Of a stretch of 64,000 bases of DNA, positions 53,964 to 62,322 are shown piece after piece (positions within the stretch are counted from its first letter, which is position 1; each line of letters begins with the position of its first letter). The position numbers and the translations under genes were made by a program. This stretch comes from DATHBD01 sp035296325 (GTDB lineage: Bacteria; Actinomycetota; Actinomycetes; Mycobacteriales; Micromonosporaceae). The notes beneath the pieces were generated by a model. The model did not search any database. It had not been told where the DNA came from and was given only the letters and a program-made list of their open reading frames with translations. The stretch lies in the NCBI GenBank assembly GCA_035296325.1, contig DATHBD010000058.1:186001-250000 (forward strand). Direction: 5' to 3'.

Positions 53964-54865
53964 TCCGTCCCGACTCTGCGGAGGCCGCGACCCGGGCAGG
54001 CGCCCGGGTCGCGCTGGTCACCTGTGCCGAACTCGCCGGGCTCGACCCCGACGACCGCCACCTCCTGGATCCGCTCGGCGAGCGCGGGCTCGCCGTGGCG
54101 CCCGCAATCTGGGACGACCCGTCCGTGGACTGGAGCGGGTACGCGCTCGTCGTGCTGCGTTCGCCCTGGGACTACACCTCGCGCCGCGAGGAGTTCCTCG
54201 CCTGGGCCGACAAGGTGCCCCGGCTGCGCAACCCGGCGGCGGTGCTGCGCTGGAACACCGACAAGCGCTACCTGACGGAACTGGCGGGTGCCGGCGTACC
54301 GGTCGTACCGACGGACTGGTTCGCTCCCGGGCACCGGTGGGATCCCGGAGCGGACGGCGAAGTTGTGATCAAGCCCACGGTCAGTGCGGGCAGCCGTGAC
54401 TCCGGCCGGTACGACCTCGCCGACACCGCGGCTCGGACGCTCGCCCGGGCACACCTGGACCGGCTCCACGCCGCCGGCCGGGTGGCGATGGTCCAGCCGT
54501 ACGTGCCGTCGGTCGACAGTGCCGGCGAGACCGCCCTGATCTACCTGGGTGGCCGGTACAGCCATGCCATCCGGAAGGGCCCGATCCTGGATGGCCCCGA
54601 CTTCGGCCCGGACGGGTCGCTCTACCGCACCGAGGACATCACCCCGCGGGAGCCGACGGCGGCGGAGCGGGCGGCCGCCGACCGGGTGCTGGCCGCGCTG
54701 CCGTTCCCGGCCGCTGACCTGCTCTACGCCCGGGTGGACCTGGTGCCCGGCTCGGGCGAGCCGCTGCTGATGGAGTTGGAACTCACCGAGCCGTCGCTGT
54801 TCTTCCGCACCGCCGCGGGGTCCGCGGAGCGATTCGCCGACGTGATCCTCGCCAGCGTCGGGTAG
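53960..54865 (+). CDS. ATP-grasp domain protein
   Basis: A 301-residue ATP-grasp ligase. Visible parts: RVALVTCAELAGLDPDD at the N-terminus, a LRSPWDYTSRREEFLAW segment, the ATP-contacting VVIKPTVSAGSRDS loop, and the C-terminal metal-binding LLYARVDLVPG and LLMELELTEPSLFF. It resembles the DcsG (cycloserine ligase)-like group, widespread in actinobacteria, whose usual substrates are unknown. The ATG overlaps the upstream stop. The last 142 bp overlap the end of ctaA on the other strand, an unusually long convergent overlap. Confidence 0.85.
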   Translation: MIRPDSAEAATRAGARVALVTCAELAGLDPDDRHLLDPLGERGLAVAPAIWDDPSVDWSGYALVVLRSPWDYTSRREEFLAWADKVPRLRNPAAVLRWNTDKRYLTELAGAGVPVVPTDWFAPGHRWDPGADGEVVIKPTVSAGSRDSGRYDLADTAARTLARAHLDRLHAAGRVAMVQPYVPSVDSAGETALIYLGGRYSHAIRKGPILDGPDFGPDGSLYRTEDITPREPTAAERAAADRVLAALPFPAADLLYARVDLVPGSGEPLLMELELTEPSLFFRTAAGSAERFADVILASVG

Positions 54866-55812
54866 GTGTCCGACGGTGCCGGGTGCTGGGCCGGCACGGT
54901 CGCTCCGGGCGGGGCCGGGCGGCGGCGCATTTCGGCGAGCACCGCGACCGTCGCCAGCCACACCAGGCTGGCACCGATCATGTGCAGGCCCACCAGGACC
55001 GCCGGCAGCCGGGTGAAGTACTGCACGAACCCGATCAGGCCTTGCGCCAACTCCACGCCGACCAGCACCGCGGCGGCCCGCGCCGCCCGGTCCGCGCCTG
55101 CCGCCCGCAGCCCGATCCAGAGCCCGACGGATAGCCCCACCAGGAGAAACACCGCGTCCGTGTGCAGTTGTGCGATCGACTCGGGATCCAGCCCGTTGCG
55201 CCGGGCGCCGGCGTCCCCGGCGTGCGGCCCGCTGCCGGTGACCACCGTGCCCAGCACCAGTACGCCGGCCGAGACCACCGCGGTGGCGACCGCCAGGTGG
55301 CGCAGCGGGGCGGGCACCGGCGCACCGTCCGGTCGGTCCGACGCGCGGCGCCAGAACACGTACGCCGCGGTGATCATCGCCATGGAGACCAGGAAGTGGC
55401 AGCCCACGACCCACGGGTTGAGGTCGGTCAGCACGGTGACGCCACCGACCACCGCCTGGGCCGGGATGCCGACGAACACCAGCACGGCCGGCAGCACCGC
55501 GGCGGGCCGGCGGCGCCGTTGCGCCAGCGCCGCGAGAAGCCCTGCGGCGGCGATCAGGCCGACCACGAAGGTCAGCATCCGGTTGCCGAACTCCACGAGT
55601 TCGTACATGCCGTGCTCGCCGGTCGGGGTGTAGGAGCCTTCGGAGCACTCCGGCCAGGTCGGGCAGCCCAGCCCCGAGCCGGTCAGTCGGACCGCTCCGC
55701 CGGTGGCGACGATGCCGATGTTCGCGACGATCGAGGCGAGCGCGAGGCGGGAGAGTGCCGCAGGGCTGCGGAACGCATGGAGGGGGCGCAGCGCGCGGCC
55801 GGGCAGCTTCAC
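54724..55812 (-). CDS. ctaA: Haem A synthase (COX15/CtaA family)
   Basis: A 362-residue membrane protein with about eight helices. The extracellular Cys pair and Glu are in GSGLGCPTWPECSEG; haem His ligands appear in GCHFLVSM, AQLHTDAV and VGLHMIGAS. It oxidises haem O to haem A. The start is GTG 55810-55812, six bases after TAGCAT, so the mRNA is probably leaderless. The homologous part ends near AVLAEMRRRP; the last 55 or so residues are a Pro/Thr/Ser tail, the last 47 of which are coded opposite the ATP-grasp gene, suggesting loss of an earlier stop. Confidence 0.94.
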   Translation of the reverse strand: MKLPGRALRPLHAFRSPAALSRLALASIVANIGIVATGGAVRLTGSGLGCPTWPECSEGSYTPTGEHGMYELVEFGNRMLTFVVGLIAAAGLLAALAQRRRRPAAVLPAVLVFVGIPAQAVVGGVTVLTDLNPWVVGCHFLVSMAMITAAYVFWRRASDRPDGAPVPAPLRHLAVATAVVSAGVLVLGTVVTGSGPHAGDAGARRNGLDPESIAQLHTDAVFLLVGLSVGLWIGLRAAGADRAARAAAVLVGVELAQGLIGFVQYFTRLPAVLVGLHMIGASLVWLATVAVLAEMRRRPAPPGATVPAQHPAPSDTYPTLARITSANRSADPAAVRKNSDGSVSSNSISSGSPEPGTRSTRA

Positions 55813-55818
55813 GGCCCA

Positions 55819-55824
55819 ATGCTA
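55819..55824 (-). promoter_or_regulatory. Likely -10 element of a leaderless ctaA transcript
   Basis: TAGCAT on the minus strand is followed by six bases and the GTG start. There is no ribosome-binding site in between. Confidence 0.5.
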
Positions 55825-55903
55825 CGGTCGCCGGCGGGCCGGCCGGTCGGGCGTCCCGGACGAGAGATTGCAGAGCAGTGGTGTGGATCACCGGGAGGGC
55901 GGT

Positions 55904-55940
55904 TTGCACCTTGCGGCGGAAATACGCAACACTTGCGTTG
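55904..55940 (+). promoter_or_regulatory. suf operon promoter and SufR operator
   Basis: TTGCAC (55904-55909), 18 bases, then AACACT (55928-55933) forms a promoter-like pair. The perfect repeat ACGCAA-CAC-TTGCGT (55924-55938) overlaps it, and the wider site reads CAAC-N6-GTTG (55927-55940), the form reported for cyanobacterial SufR. The operator covers the -10 and its last G is the first base of the sufR GTG. Confidence 0.65.
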
Positions 55941-56749
55941 TGAAAAACACGGTCGCGCTGGTTCGGCGTGCTCCGGCGACCCCTTCGACGCCTCCCGCGC
56001 CCCCATCCGGGGCGGTCGTGGAGGTTGCGGCGGTGGCTGGCCCGGGGCCGCTCGATCGCCGTACCCGTGACCGGGTCGCCGAGCTGCTGCTGCAGCGTGG
56101 CTCCGCCACCGCCACCGAGCTCAGCCTGGCGCTCGGCCTCAGCCCGGCGGCGATCCGCCGCCACCTCGACGCGATGCTCGCCGACGGCCTGGTCACCAGC
56201 CGGGAGCGTCCGACCCGGGGCAGCCGCGGCCGCGGCCGGCCGGCGCGGACGTTCACCCTGACGGAGATGGCCCGCGAAGGCCTGCCGCACACCTATGACG
56301 GCCTGGCCACGGCGGCGCTGCAGTGGATCGCGGCACAGGGCGGGCGGGGCGCTGTGGAGGCGTTCGCCGCCGCGCAGGTGTCCGGTCTGGAGGAGCGGTG
56401 CCGCACGGCGATGGCGGAGGCCGGCGACGACCTGTTCGCCCGGGCGGAGGCGCTGGCCGGTGCGCTCACCGCGGAGGGATACGCTGCGGGAGCCACCGTG
56501 ATCGCATCCGGCGGCCAGCTCTGCCAGCACCACTGCCCGGTCGCCCACGTCGCCGCGGAGTTTCCGCAGCTCTGCGAGGCCGAGACCCAGGTCATCTCGC
56601 GACTGGTCGGCACCCACGTGCAGCGTCTGGCCACCATCGCCAACGGCGACGGCGTCTGCACCACGCACATCCCGGCGCTGCAGGCCACCGCCGTGCCGGG
56701 CACCGCACCAGTCAGCACCACCACACCAACCGTGAGGACGCACCGATGA
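55940..56749 (+). CDS. sufR: Iron-sulphur cluster biosynthesis transcriptional regulator SufR
   Basis: A 269-residue DeoR-like winged-helix repressor. The HTH (VAELLLQRGSATATELSLAL, LSPAAIRRHLDAMLADGLV) lies at about 50-90 after a Pro/Ala-rich lead; the C-terminal half holds the cluster-binding Cys in LCQHHCP, then 12 residues, then LCEAE, and a further DGVCTTH. SufR with an Fe-S cluster represses the operon. GTG at 55940 lies inside the SufR-type palindrome. The stop overlaps the sufB ATG (ATGA), so autoregulation of the whole suf operon is expected. Confidence 0.93.
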   Translation: MKNTVALVRRAPATPSTPPAPPSGAVVEVAAVAGPGPLDRRTRDRVAELLLQRGSATATELSLALGLSPAAIRRHLDAMLADGLVTSRERPTRGSRGRGRPARTFTLTEMAREGLPHTYDGLATAALQWIAAQGGRGAVEAFAAAQVSGLEERCRTAMAEAGDDLFARAEALAGALTAEGYAAGATVIASGGQLCQHHCPVAHVAAEFPQLCEAETQVISRLVGTHVQRLATIANGDGVCTTHIPALQATAVPGTAPVSTTTPTVRTHR

Positions 56750-58173
56750 CCGAGCAGATCACCACGCCGACCCAGGCCGAGCAGCTCGCGAATCTCGGCC
56801 GCTACGAGTATGGCTGGGCCGACTCGGACACGGCCGGCGCGACGGCGCGCCGGGGCCTCAACGAGGAGGTCGTCCGGGACATCTCGGCCAAGAAGAGCGA
56901 GCCGACCTGGATGCTCGACCTCCGGCTGAAGGGCCTGCGCCTGTTCGACCGTAAGCCGATGCCGGCCTGGGGTGCGGACCTGTCCGCGATCGACTTCGAC
57001 AACATCAAGTACTTCGTGCGGTCCACCGAGAAGCAGGCCGCCACCTGGGAAGACCTCCCGGACGACATCAAGAACACGTACGACAAGCTGGGCATCCCCG
57101 AGGCTGAGAAGCAGCGCCTCGTCTCCGGGGTGGCGGCGCAGTACGAGTCCGAGGTGGTCTACCACAAGATCAATGAAGAGCTCGAGAAGCAGGGCGTCAT
57201 CTTCCTGGACACCGATACCGGGCTCCGGGAGTACGAGGACATCTTCAAGGAGTACTTCGGCACGGTGATTCCGGTCGGCGACAACAAGTTCGCCGCGCTG
57301 AACACCTCCGTGTGGTCCGGTGGCAGCTTCATCTACGTGCCGAAGGGCGTGCACGTGGAGATCCCGCTGCAGGCGTACTTCCGGATCAACACCGAGAACA
57401 TGGGCCAGTTCGAGCGGACCCTGATCATCGTCGACGAGGGTGCGTACGTGCACTACGTCGAGGGTTGCACGGCGCCGATCTACTCGTCGGACTCGCTGCA
57501 CTCGGCGGTGGTGGAGATCGTCGTGAAGAAGGGCGGCCGCTGCCGGTACACCACGATCCAGAACTGGTCGACCAACGTGTACAACCTGGTCACCAAGCGC
57601 GCCGTGTGCCACGAGGGCGCGACGATGGAGTGGATCGACGGCAACCTCGGCTCCAAGGTAACCATGAAGTACCCGGCCGTCTACATGACCGGCGAGCACG
57701 CCCACGGCGAGGTGCTCAGCGTGGCGATGGCCGGGGAGGGCCAGCACCAGGACGCCGGCGCCAAGATGGTGCACGCCGCCCCGCACACCAGCAGCACGAT
57801 CGTGTCGAAGTCGATCGCCCGCGGAGGCGGCCGGACCAGTTACCGGGGCCTCGTCCAGGTGCTCGAGGGCTCGCACCACTCGAAGTCCACGGTGAAGTGC
57901 GACGCCCTGCTCGTCGACACCATCTCCCGCTCGGACACGTACCCGTACGTGGACATCCGCGAGGACGACGTGGCGATGGGGCACGAGGCGACCGTGTCCA
58001 AAATCAGCGATGACCAGCTCTTCTACCTGATGAGCCGGGGCATGACCGAGGACGAGGCGATGGCGATGATCGTCCGCGGCTTCATCGAGCCGATCGCCAA
58101 GGAACTGCCGATGGAGTATGCCTTGGAGCTGAACCGTTTGATCGAGCTGCAGATGGAAGGCGCCGTCGGATGA
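56746..58173 (+). CDS. sufB: Fe-S cluster assembly scaffold protein SufB
   Basis: A 475-residue SufB. The conserved N-terminal block (LGRYEYGWADSDTAGATARR), NTSVWSGGSFIYVPKGVHVE, YVHYVEGCTAPIY with the cluster-linked Cys, and the C-terminal GHEATVSKISDDQLFYLMSR are present. With SufC and SufD it forms the scaffold on which new clusters are built. There is no intein, unlike in mycobacteria. It overlaps both neighbours by 4 nt. Confidence 0.97.
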   Translation: MTEQITTPTQAEQLANLGRYEYGWADSDTAGATARRGLNEEVVRDISAKKSEPTWMLDLRLKGLRLFDRKPMPAWGADLSAIDFDNIKYFVRSTEKQAATWEDLPDDIKNTYDKLGIPEAEKQRLVSGVAAQYESEVVYHKINEELEKQGVIFLDTDTGLREYEDIFKEYFGTVIPVGDNKFAALNTSVWSGGSFIYVPKGVHVEIPLQAYFRINTENMGQFERTLIIVDEGAYVHYVEGCTAPIYSSDSLHSAVVEIVVKKGGRCRYTTIQNWSTNVYNLVTKRAVCHEGATMEWIDGNLGSKVTMKYPAVYMTGEHAHGEVLSVAMAGEGQHQDAGAKMVHAAPHTSSTIVSKSIARGGGRTSYRGLVQVLEGSHHSKSTVKCDALLVDTISRSDTYPYVDIREDDVAMGHEATVSKISDDQLFYLMSRGMTEDEAMAMIVRGFIEPIAKELPMEYALELNRLIELQMEGAVG

Positions 58174-59354
58174 CGGAGACGCTCCAGCAGACCGCCGAAC
58201 AGCCGACCGCAGGCCGACCGGGCTCCGGCCAGCCGAAGACCCGGGCGCACAGCCTGCGCTCCTCCCATGTCGCGGATTTTCCGGCGCTGACCGGGCGCGA
58301 AGAGGAGTGGCGGTTCACTCCGCTGCGCCGGCTTCGCGGCCTCGCGTCGGCTGACGGGACGGCCGTCGGCGCGACGCCGAAGGTCGAGTTCGTCCACCTC
58401 CCGGCCGGGGTGACCGGCATGGTCGTGGACCGGGCCGACGCCGCGGTGCCGGCGGGGTTCGTGCCGTTCGACCGGATCAGCGCCCTGGCGGCCGGGGCGG
58501 CGACCGAGGTGACCCTGCTCGAGGTGGGCGCCGGCGCGCTGCCGGAGACGGCTGCGGTGGTCCGGATCCTGGGCGGCGGGACCGAGCCGGCCTCGTTCGG
58601 CCGGACCGTGGTCCGGGTCGGGCGGCTCGCCGAGGCGACCGTCGTCGTGGAGTACACCGGCTCGGTGACGCTTGCCGACAACGTCGAGGTGAGCGTCGGT
58701 GACGGCGCCCGCCTGACCCTGGTCACCGTCACCGACTGGGCCGCCGACGCGGTGCAGGCCCAGCACGTCAACCTGCGGCTCGGCCGCGACGCCCAGGTGC
58801 TGCACGTCCAGGTGACGCTCGGCGGGGATCTCGTCCGGCAGTACACAAGCGTGGACTACACCGACCGCGGCGGCGAGTGCGAGGCGTACGGCCTCTACTT
58901 CGCCACCGCCGGCCAGCACCTGGAACACCGGCTGCTGGTGGACCACTCGGCGCCGGACTGCCGCAGCTACGTCGGCTACCGCGGCGCGCTGCAGGGCCAG
59001 GGCGCACACACCGTGTGGGTGGGCGACGTGCTGATCCGCGCCGAGGCGACCGGTACCGACACGTACGAGATCAACCGCAACCTGATCCTGTCCGACGGCG
59101 CCCGGGCCGACTCGGTGCCCAACCTCGAGATCGAAACCGGTGAGGTCTCCGGTGCCGGCCACGCCAGCACCACCGGCCGGTTCGACGATGAGCAGCTCTT
59201 CTACCTGATGGCCCGCGGCATCCCGGTGGAGGAGGCGCGCAAGCTCGTGGTGCGTGGCTTCTTCGCGGAGCTGCTCGGCAAGATCCCGGTCGAGGACCTG
59301 CGCGAGCGGCTCGGCGCCGCGGTGGAGGCCCGGCTGGTCGAGGCCGGTTCATGA
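58170..59354 (+). CDS. sufD: Fe-S cluster assembly protein SufD
   Basis: A 394-residue SufD. The N-terminal half has the family's REEEWRFTPLRRLRGL segment; the beta-helix core includes HLEHRLLVDHSAPDCRSYVG and QGQGAHTVWVGDVLIR; and the C-terminus GHASTTGRFDDEQLFYLMAR parallels SufB. It partners SufB and SufC in the scaffold complex. The ATG overlaps the sufB stop (ATGA) and its own stop overlaps the next gene. Confidence 0.96.
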   Translation: MTETLQQTAEQPTAGRPGSGQPKTRAHSLRSSHVADFPALTGREEEWRFTPLRRLRGLASADGTAVGATPKVEFVHLPAGVTGMVVDRADAAVPAGFVPFDRISALAAGAATEVTLLEVGAGALPETAAVVRILGGGTEPASFGRTVVRVGRLAEATVVVEYTGSVTLADNVEVSVGDGARLTLVTVTDWAADAVQAQHVNLRLGRDAQVLHVQVTLGGDLVRQYTSVDYTDRGGECEAYGLYFATAGQHLEHRLLVDHSAPDCRSYVGYRGALQGQGAHTVWVGDVLIRAEATGTDTYEINRNLILSDGARADSVPNLEIETGEVSGAGHASTTGRFDDEQLFYLMARGIPVEEARKLVVRGFFAELLGKIPVEDLRERLGAAVEARLVEAGS

Positions 59355-59698
59355 GCGAGCGGGTTGGCGCCGCCGTACGCGTGTGTTCGGTCAGCGAGGT
59401 GGCGAAGGGCAGCGTGCTCGCCACCGAGGTGGAGGGCACCCCGTTGGCGGTCGTGCACGCCGACGACGACCAGATCTACGCGATCTACGACGAGTGCTCG
59501 CATGCCCAGGTGGCGCTGTCCGAGGGCGAGGTGGACGGCTGCACGCTGGAGTGCTGGCTGCACGGCTCGCGGTTCGACCTGCGCACCGGCAAGCCGAGCG
59601 GCCTTCCCGCCACCGAGCCCGTGCCGGTCTACCCGGTCGAGGTCCGCGATGGCGATGTCTACGTGAGTTTGAACCCGAGTAACGGAGTCGACTGGTGA
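59351..59698 (+). CDS. Rieske-type ferredoxin of the suf operon
   Basis: A 115-residue non-haem Rieske ferredoxin like those of aromatic dioxygenases. The cluster motifs are YDECSHAQVALSEG and TLECWLHGSRFD, giving the Cys-x-His ... Cys-x-x-His set. It has no signal peptide, so it is cytoplasmic. It is set between sufD and sufC with ATGA/GTGA overlaps, the normal actinobacterial arrangement, and may carry electrons in cluster assembly or be a sensitive client. Confidence 0.94.
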   Translation: MSERVGAAVRVCSVSEVAKGSVLATEVEGTPLAVVHADDDQIYAIYDECSHAQVALSEGEVDGCTLECWLHGSRFDLRTGKPSGLPATEPVPVYPVEVRDGDVYVSLNPSNGVDW

Positions 59699-60468
59699 GT
59701 GTTCTGGAAATCCGCGGCCTGAAGGTCTCGGTCAAGCTGCCCGAGGGCGAGTCGAAGCCGATTCTGTCCGGCGTCGACCTCACCGTACGGGCGGGGGAGA
59801 CCCACGCCATCATGGGGCCGAACGGCTCCGGTAAGTCGACCCTGGCGTACTCCATCGCCGGGCACCCGAAGTACGAGGTGACCGGCGGGTCGGTGACGCT
59901 GGACGGCGTCGACGTGCTTGAGATGACGGTGGACGAGCGCGCCCGCGCCGGGCTGTTCCTCGCCATGCAGTACCCGGTCGAGGTCCCCGGCGTCAGCGTC
60001 GCGAACTTCCTGCGTACCGCGAAGACCGCCATCGACGGCGAGGCGCCGAAGCTGCGCACCTGGGCCGGCGAGCTGCGCGGCGCCATGGAGCGGCTGCAGA
60101 TGGACCCGGCGTTCGCCCAGCGCAACGTCAACGAGGGCTTCTCCGGCGGCGAGAAGAAGCGGCACGAGATCGTGCAGATGGAGCTGCTTCAGCCAAAGGT
60201 GGCGATCCTCGACGAGACCGACTCCGGCCTGGACATCGACGCGCTGCGGGTGGTCAGCGGCGGCATCACCCGGATCCGGGAGGCCGGCCAGACCGGTCTG
60301 CTGCTGATCACGCACTACACCCGCATCCTGCGCTACGTGCGGCCGGACTTCGTGCACGTCTTCGTCGGCGGAAAGATCGTCGAGCAGGGTGGGGCGGAAC
60401 TCGCCGAGAAGCTGGAAGCCGAGGGGTACGAGCGGTACCTCGCCGGCGCCGGGCCGGCGGCGGTCTGA
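59695..60468 (+). CDS. sufC: Fe-S cluster assembly ATPase SufC
   Basis: A 257-residue ABC-type ATPase. Walker A is GPNGSGKST, the signature is NEGFSGGEKKRHEI, and Walker B is VAILDETDSGLDIDAL, the form with Asp-Glu-Thr-Asp-Ser typical of SufC. It powers conformational change in SufBD and is not a transporter. The GTG at 59695 overlaps the ferredoxin stop; sufS follows 2 nt after its TGA. Confidence 0.97.
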   Translation: MSVLEIRGLKVSVKLPEGESKPILSGVDLTVRAGETHAIMGPNGSGKSTLAYSIAGHPKYEVTGGSVTLDGVDVLEMTVDERARAGLFLAMQYPVEVPGVSVANFLRTAKTAIDGEAPKLRTWAGELRGAMERLQMDPAFAQRNVNEGFSGGEKKRHEIVQMELLQPKVAILDETDSGLDIDALRVVSGGITRIREAGQTGLLLITHYTRILRYVRPDFVHVFVGGKIVEQGGAELAEKLEAEGYERYLAGAGPAAV

Positions 60469-60469
60469 G

Positions 60470-61771
60470 ATGACCACCGGGACCCTGGCTGGGCTGCGGG
60501 ACTCCGACTCGGTCGGCGTGCTCGACGTCGAGCGGCTGCGGGCCGACTTCCCGATCCTCGGTCGGGAGATCAACGGAAATCCGCTGGTCTATCTCGACTC
60601 GGCGGCGACCTCGCAGAAGCCGCGCCAGGTGCTCGACGCGCTCTACCGGCACTACGCGCACACCAATGCCAACGTCTCCCGCTCGGTGCACACGCTCGGC
60701 ACCGAGGCAACCGAGGCGTACGAGGGTGCACGCGCGAAGGTCGCCACGTTTCTCGGGGCTGCGAGTCCGGACGAGATCGTCTTCACCAAGAACGTCACCG
60801 AAGCGATCAACCTCGTGGCGTACGCCTTTCTGAACGCCTCGGTCGGGCTCACCGGCGACCCGCGCTTCCAACTGCGCCCGGGCGACGAGGTGGTGATCTC
60901 CGAGATGGAGCACCACTCGAACATCGTGCCGTGGCAGCTGCTCTGCGAGCGCACCGGCGCGACCCTGCGCTGGCTCGGCATCACCGACGACGGCCGGCTC
61001 GACCTGGCCGATCTCGACACGGTGATCAACGAGCGGACGAGGATCGTGTCGTTCGTGCACGTGTCGAACATCCTCGGCACGATCAACCCGGTTGACGCGG
61101 TGGTGGCACGGGCCCGCGCCGTCGGCGCGTTGGTGTTCCTCGACGCCGCGCAGTCGGTGCCGCACCTGCCGGTCGACGTGGCGGCGCTCGGCGTGGACTT
61201 CGTCGGTTTCACCGGACACAAGATGTGCGCCCCCACCGGCATCGGCGTGCTGTGGGGTCGGTACGAACTGCTGGACGCCATGCCGCCGTTCCTGGGCGGC
61301 GGTTCCATGATCGAGACGGTGAGCCGGACCGGCACCACCTACGCGGCACCACCGATGCGGTTCGAGGCGGGTACGCCGCCGATCGCGGAGGCGGTCGCCT
61401 TGGGCGCGGCGGTGGACTACCTCACCGGGGTGGGTATGGCCGCCATCCAGGCGCACGAGCGCGAGCTGACCGGGTACGCCCTGGATGCCCTCGCCACCGT
61501 GCCCGGCCTGCGGATCGTCGGCCCACCGTCGGTTCAGGGGCGCGGCGGAAGCATCTCGTTCGTGCTCTCCGACATCCATCCACACGACGTCGGACAGATC
61601 CTCGACGCGGCCGGCGTGCAGGTCAGGGTCGGGCACCACTGCGCCCGCCCGGTGTGTGTGCGGTTCGCTGTGCCGGCCACCACCCGTGCCTCGTTCTACC
61701 TGTACACGACACCGGCCGAGGTGGACGCGCTGGTGCACGGACTGGAGCAGGTACGGGGGGTGTTCGGCTGA
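60470..61771 (+). CDS. sufS: Cysteine desulphurase SufS
   Basis: A 433-residue class V PLP enzyme. The Schiff-base Lys is in FTGHKMCAPTGIG and the catalytic Cys in RVGHHCARPV; EMEHHSNIVPW and DAAQSVPHLPVDV bind PLP. It supplies persulphide sulphur to SufU. The ATG at 60470 gives about 25 residues before the ADFPILGREING start of the domain. Its stop shares one base with sufU. Confidence 0.97.
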   Translation: MTTGTLAGLRDSDSVGVLDVERLRADFPILGREINGNPLVYLDSAATSQKPRQVLDALYRHYAHTNANVSRSVHTLGTEATEAYEGARAKVATFLGAASPDEIVFTKNVTEAINLVAYAFLNASVGLTGDPRFQLRPGDEVVISEMEHHSNIVPWQLLCERTGATLRWLGITDDGRLDLADLDTVINERTRIVSFVHVSNILGTINPVDAVVARARAVGALVFLDAAQSVPHLPVDVAALGVDFVGFTGHKMCAPTGIGVLWGRYELLDAMPPFLGGGSMIETVSRTGTTYAAPPMRFEAGTPPIAEAVALGAAVDYLTGVGMAAIQAHERELTGYALDALATVPGLRIVGPPSVQGRGGSISFVLSDIHPHDVGQILDAAGVQVRVGHHCARPVCVRFAVPATTRASFYLYTTPAEVDALVHGLEQVRGVFG

Positions 61772-62322
61772 TGCTGGTGACCCAGCTCTACCAGGAGATC
61801 ATCCTCGATCACTACAAGCATCCGCACGGCCGGGGCCTGCGGGAGCCGTACGACACCGAGGCGCACCACGTGAACCCGACCTGCGGCGACGAGGTGACGC
61901 TGCGCGTCCGGCTCGCCGGTGATCGCCTGGCCGAGGTGTCCTATGCGGGGCAGGGCTGCTCGATCAGCCAGGCTTCGGCGAGTGTCCTGCACGAACTGGT
62001 CAACGGTGCCGCCGTGCACGACGCGCTGGCCCGCCACGAGGCGTTCGCCACGCTGATGGCGGGCCGGGGGAACGTCGAGCCGGACGAGGCGGTGCTCGGC
62101 GACGGTGTCGCCTTCGCCGGCGTCGCCCGGTACCCGGCCCGGGTGAAGTGCGCGCTGCTGCCGTGGATGGCACTCAAGGACGCGCTGTCCCGGGCGGTCG
62201 CGGCATCCGGTTCCGCACCGACGACGCAACTGAGTCCCGAGCCCGTCACCCAACCCACCGGCCAGCCGGCGGCTCTGCCCGGCGACGGACCGGCACAAAC
62301 CAAGGTAGGAGGCTCCGCATGA
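61771..62322 (+). CDS. sufU: SufU sulphur-transfer protein
   Basis: A 183-residue zinc-dependent sulphurtransferase that takes persulphide from SufS. The three Cys ligands and Asp are in NPTCGDEV, GQGCSISQAS and RVKCALLPW; the LYQEIILDHYKHP start is typical. About 35 C-terminal residues after ALSRAVAAS are Pro/Thr/Gln/Gly-rich and look disordered, longer than usual. The stop overlaps sufT (ATGA). Confidence 0.96.
   Translation: MLVTQLYQEIILDHYKHPHGRGLREPYDTEAHHVNPTCGDEVTLRVRLAGDRLAEVSYAGQGCSISQASASVLHELVNGAAVHDALARHEAFATLMAGRGNVEPDEAVLGDGVAFAGVARYPARVKCALLPWMALKDALSRAVAASGSAPTTQLSPEPVTQPTGQPAALPGDGPAQTKVGGSA

Noticed and set aside
53646..54865. Graspetide-type RiPP cluster (precursor plus ATP-grasp)
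   Set aside because: The small protein has no leader/core layout or Thr/Glu-rich core, and the enzyme resembles DcsG-like ligases rather than the graspetide type.
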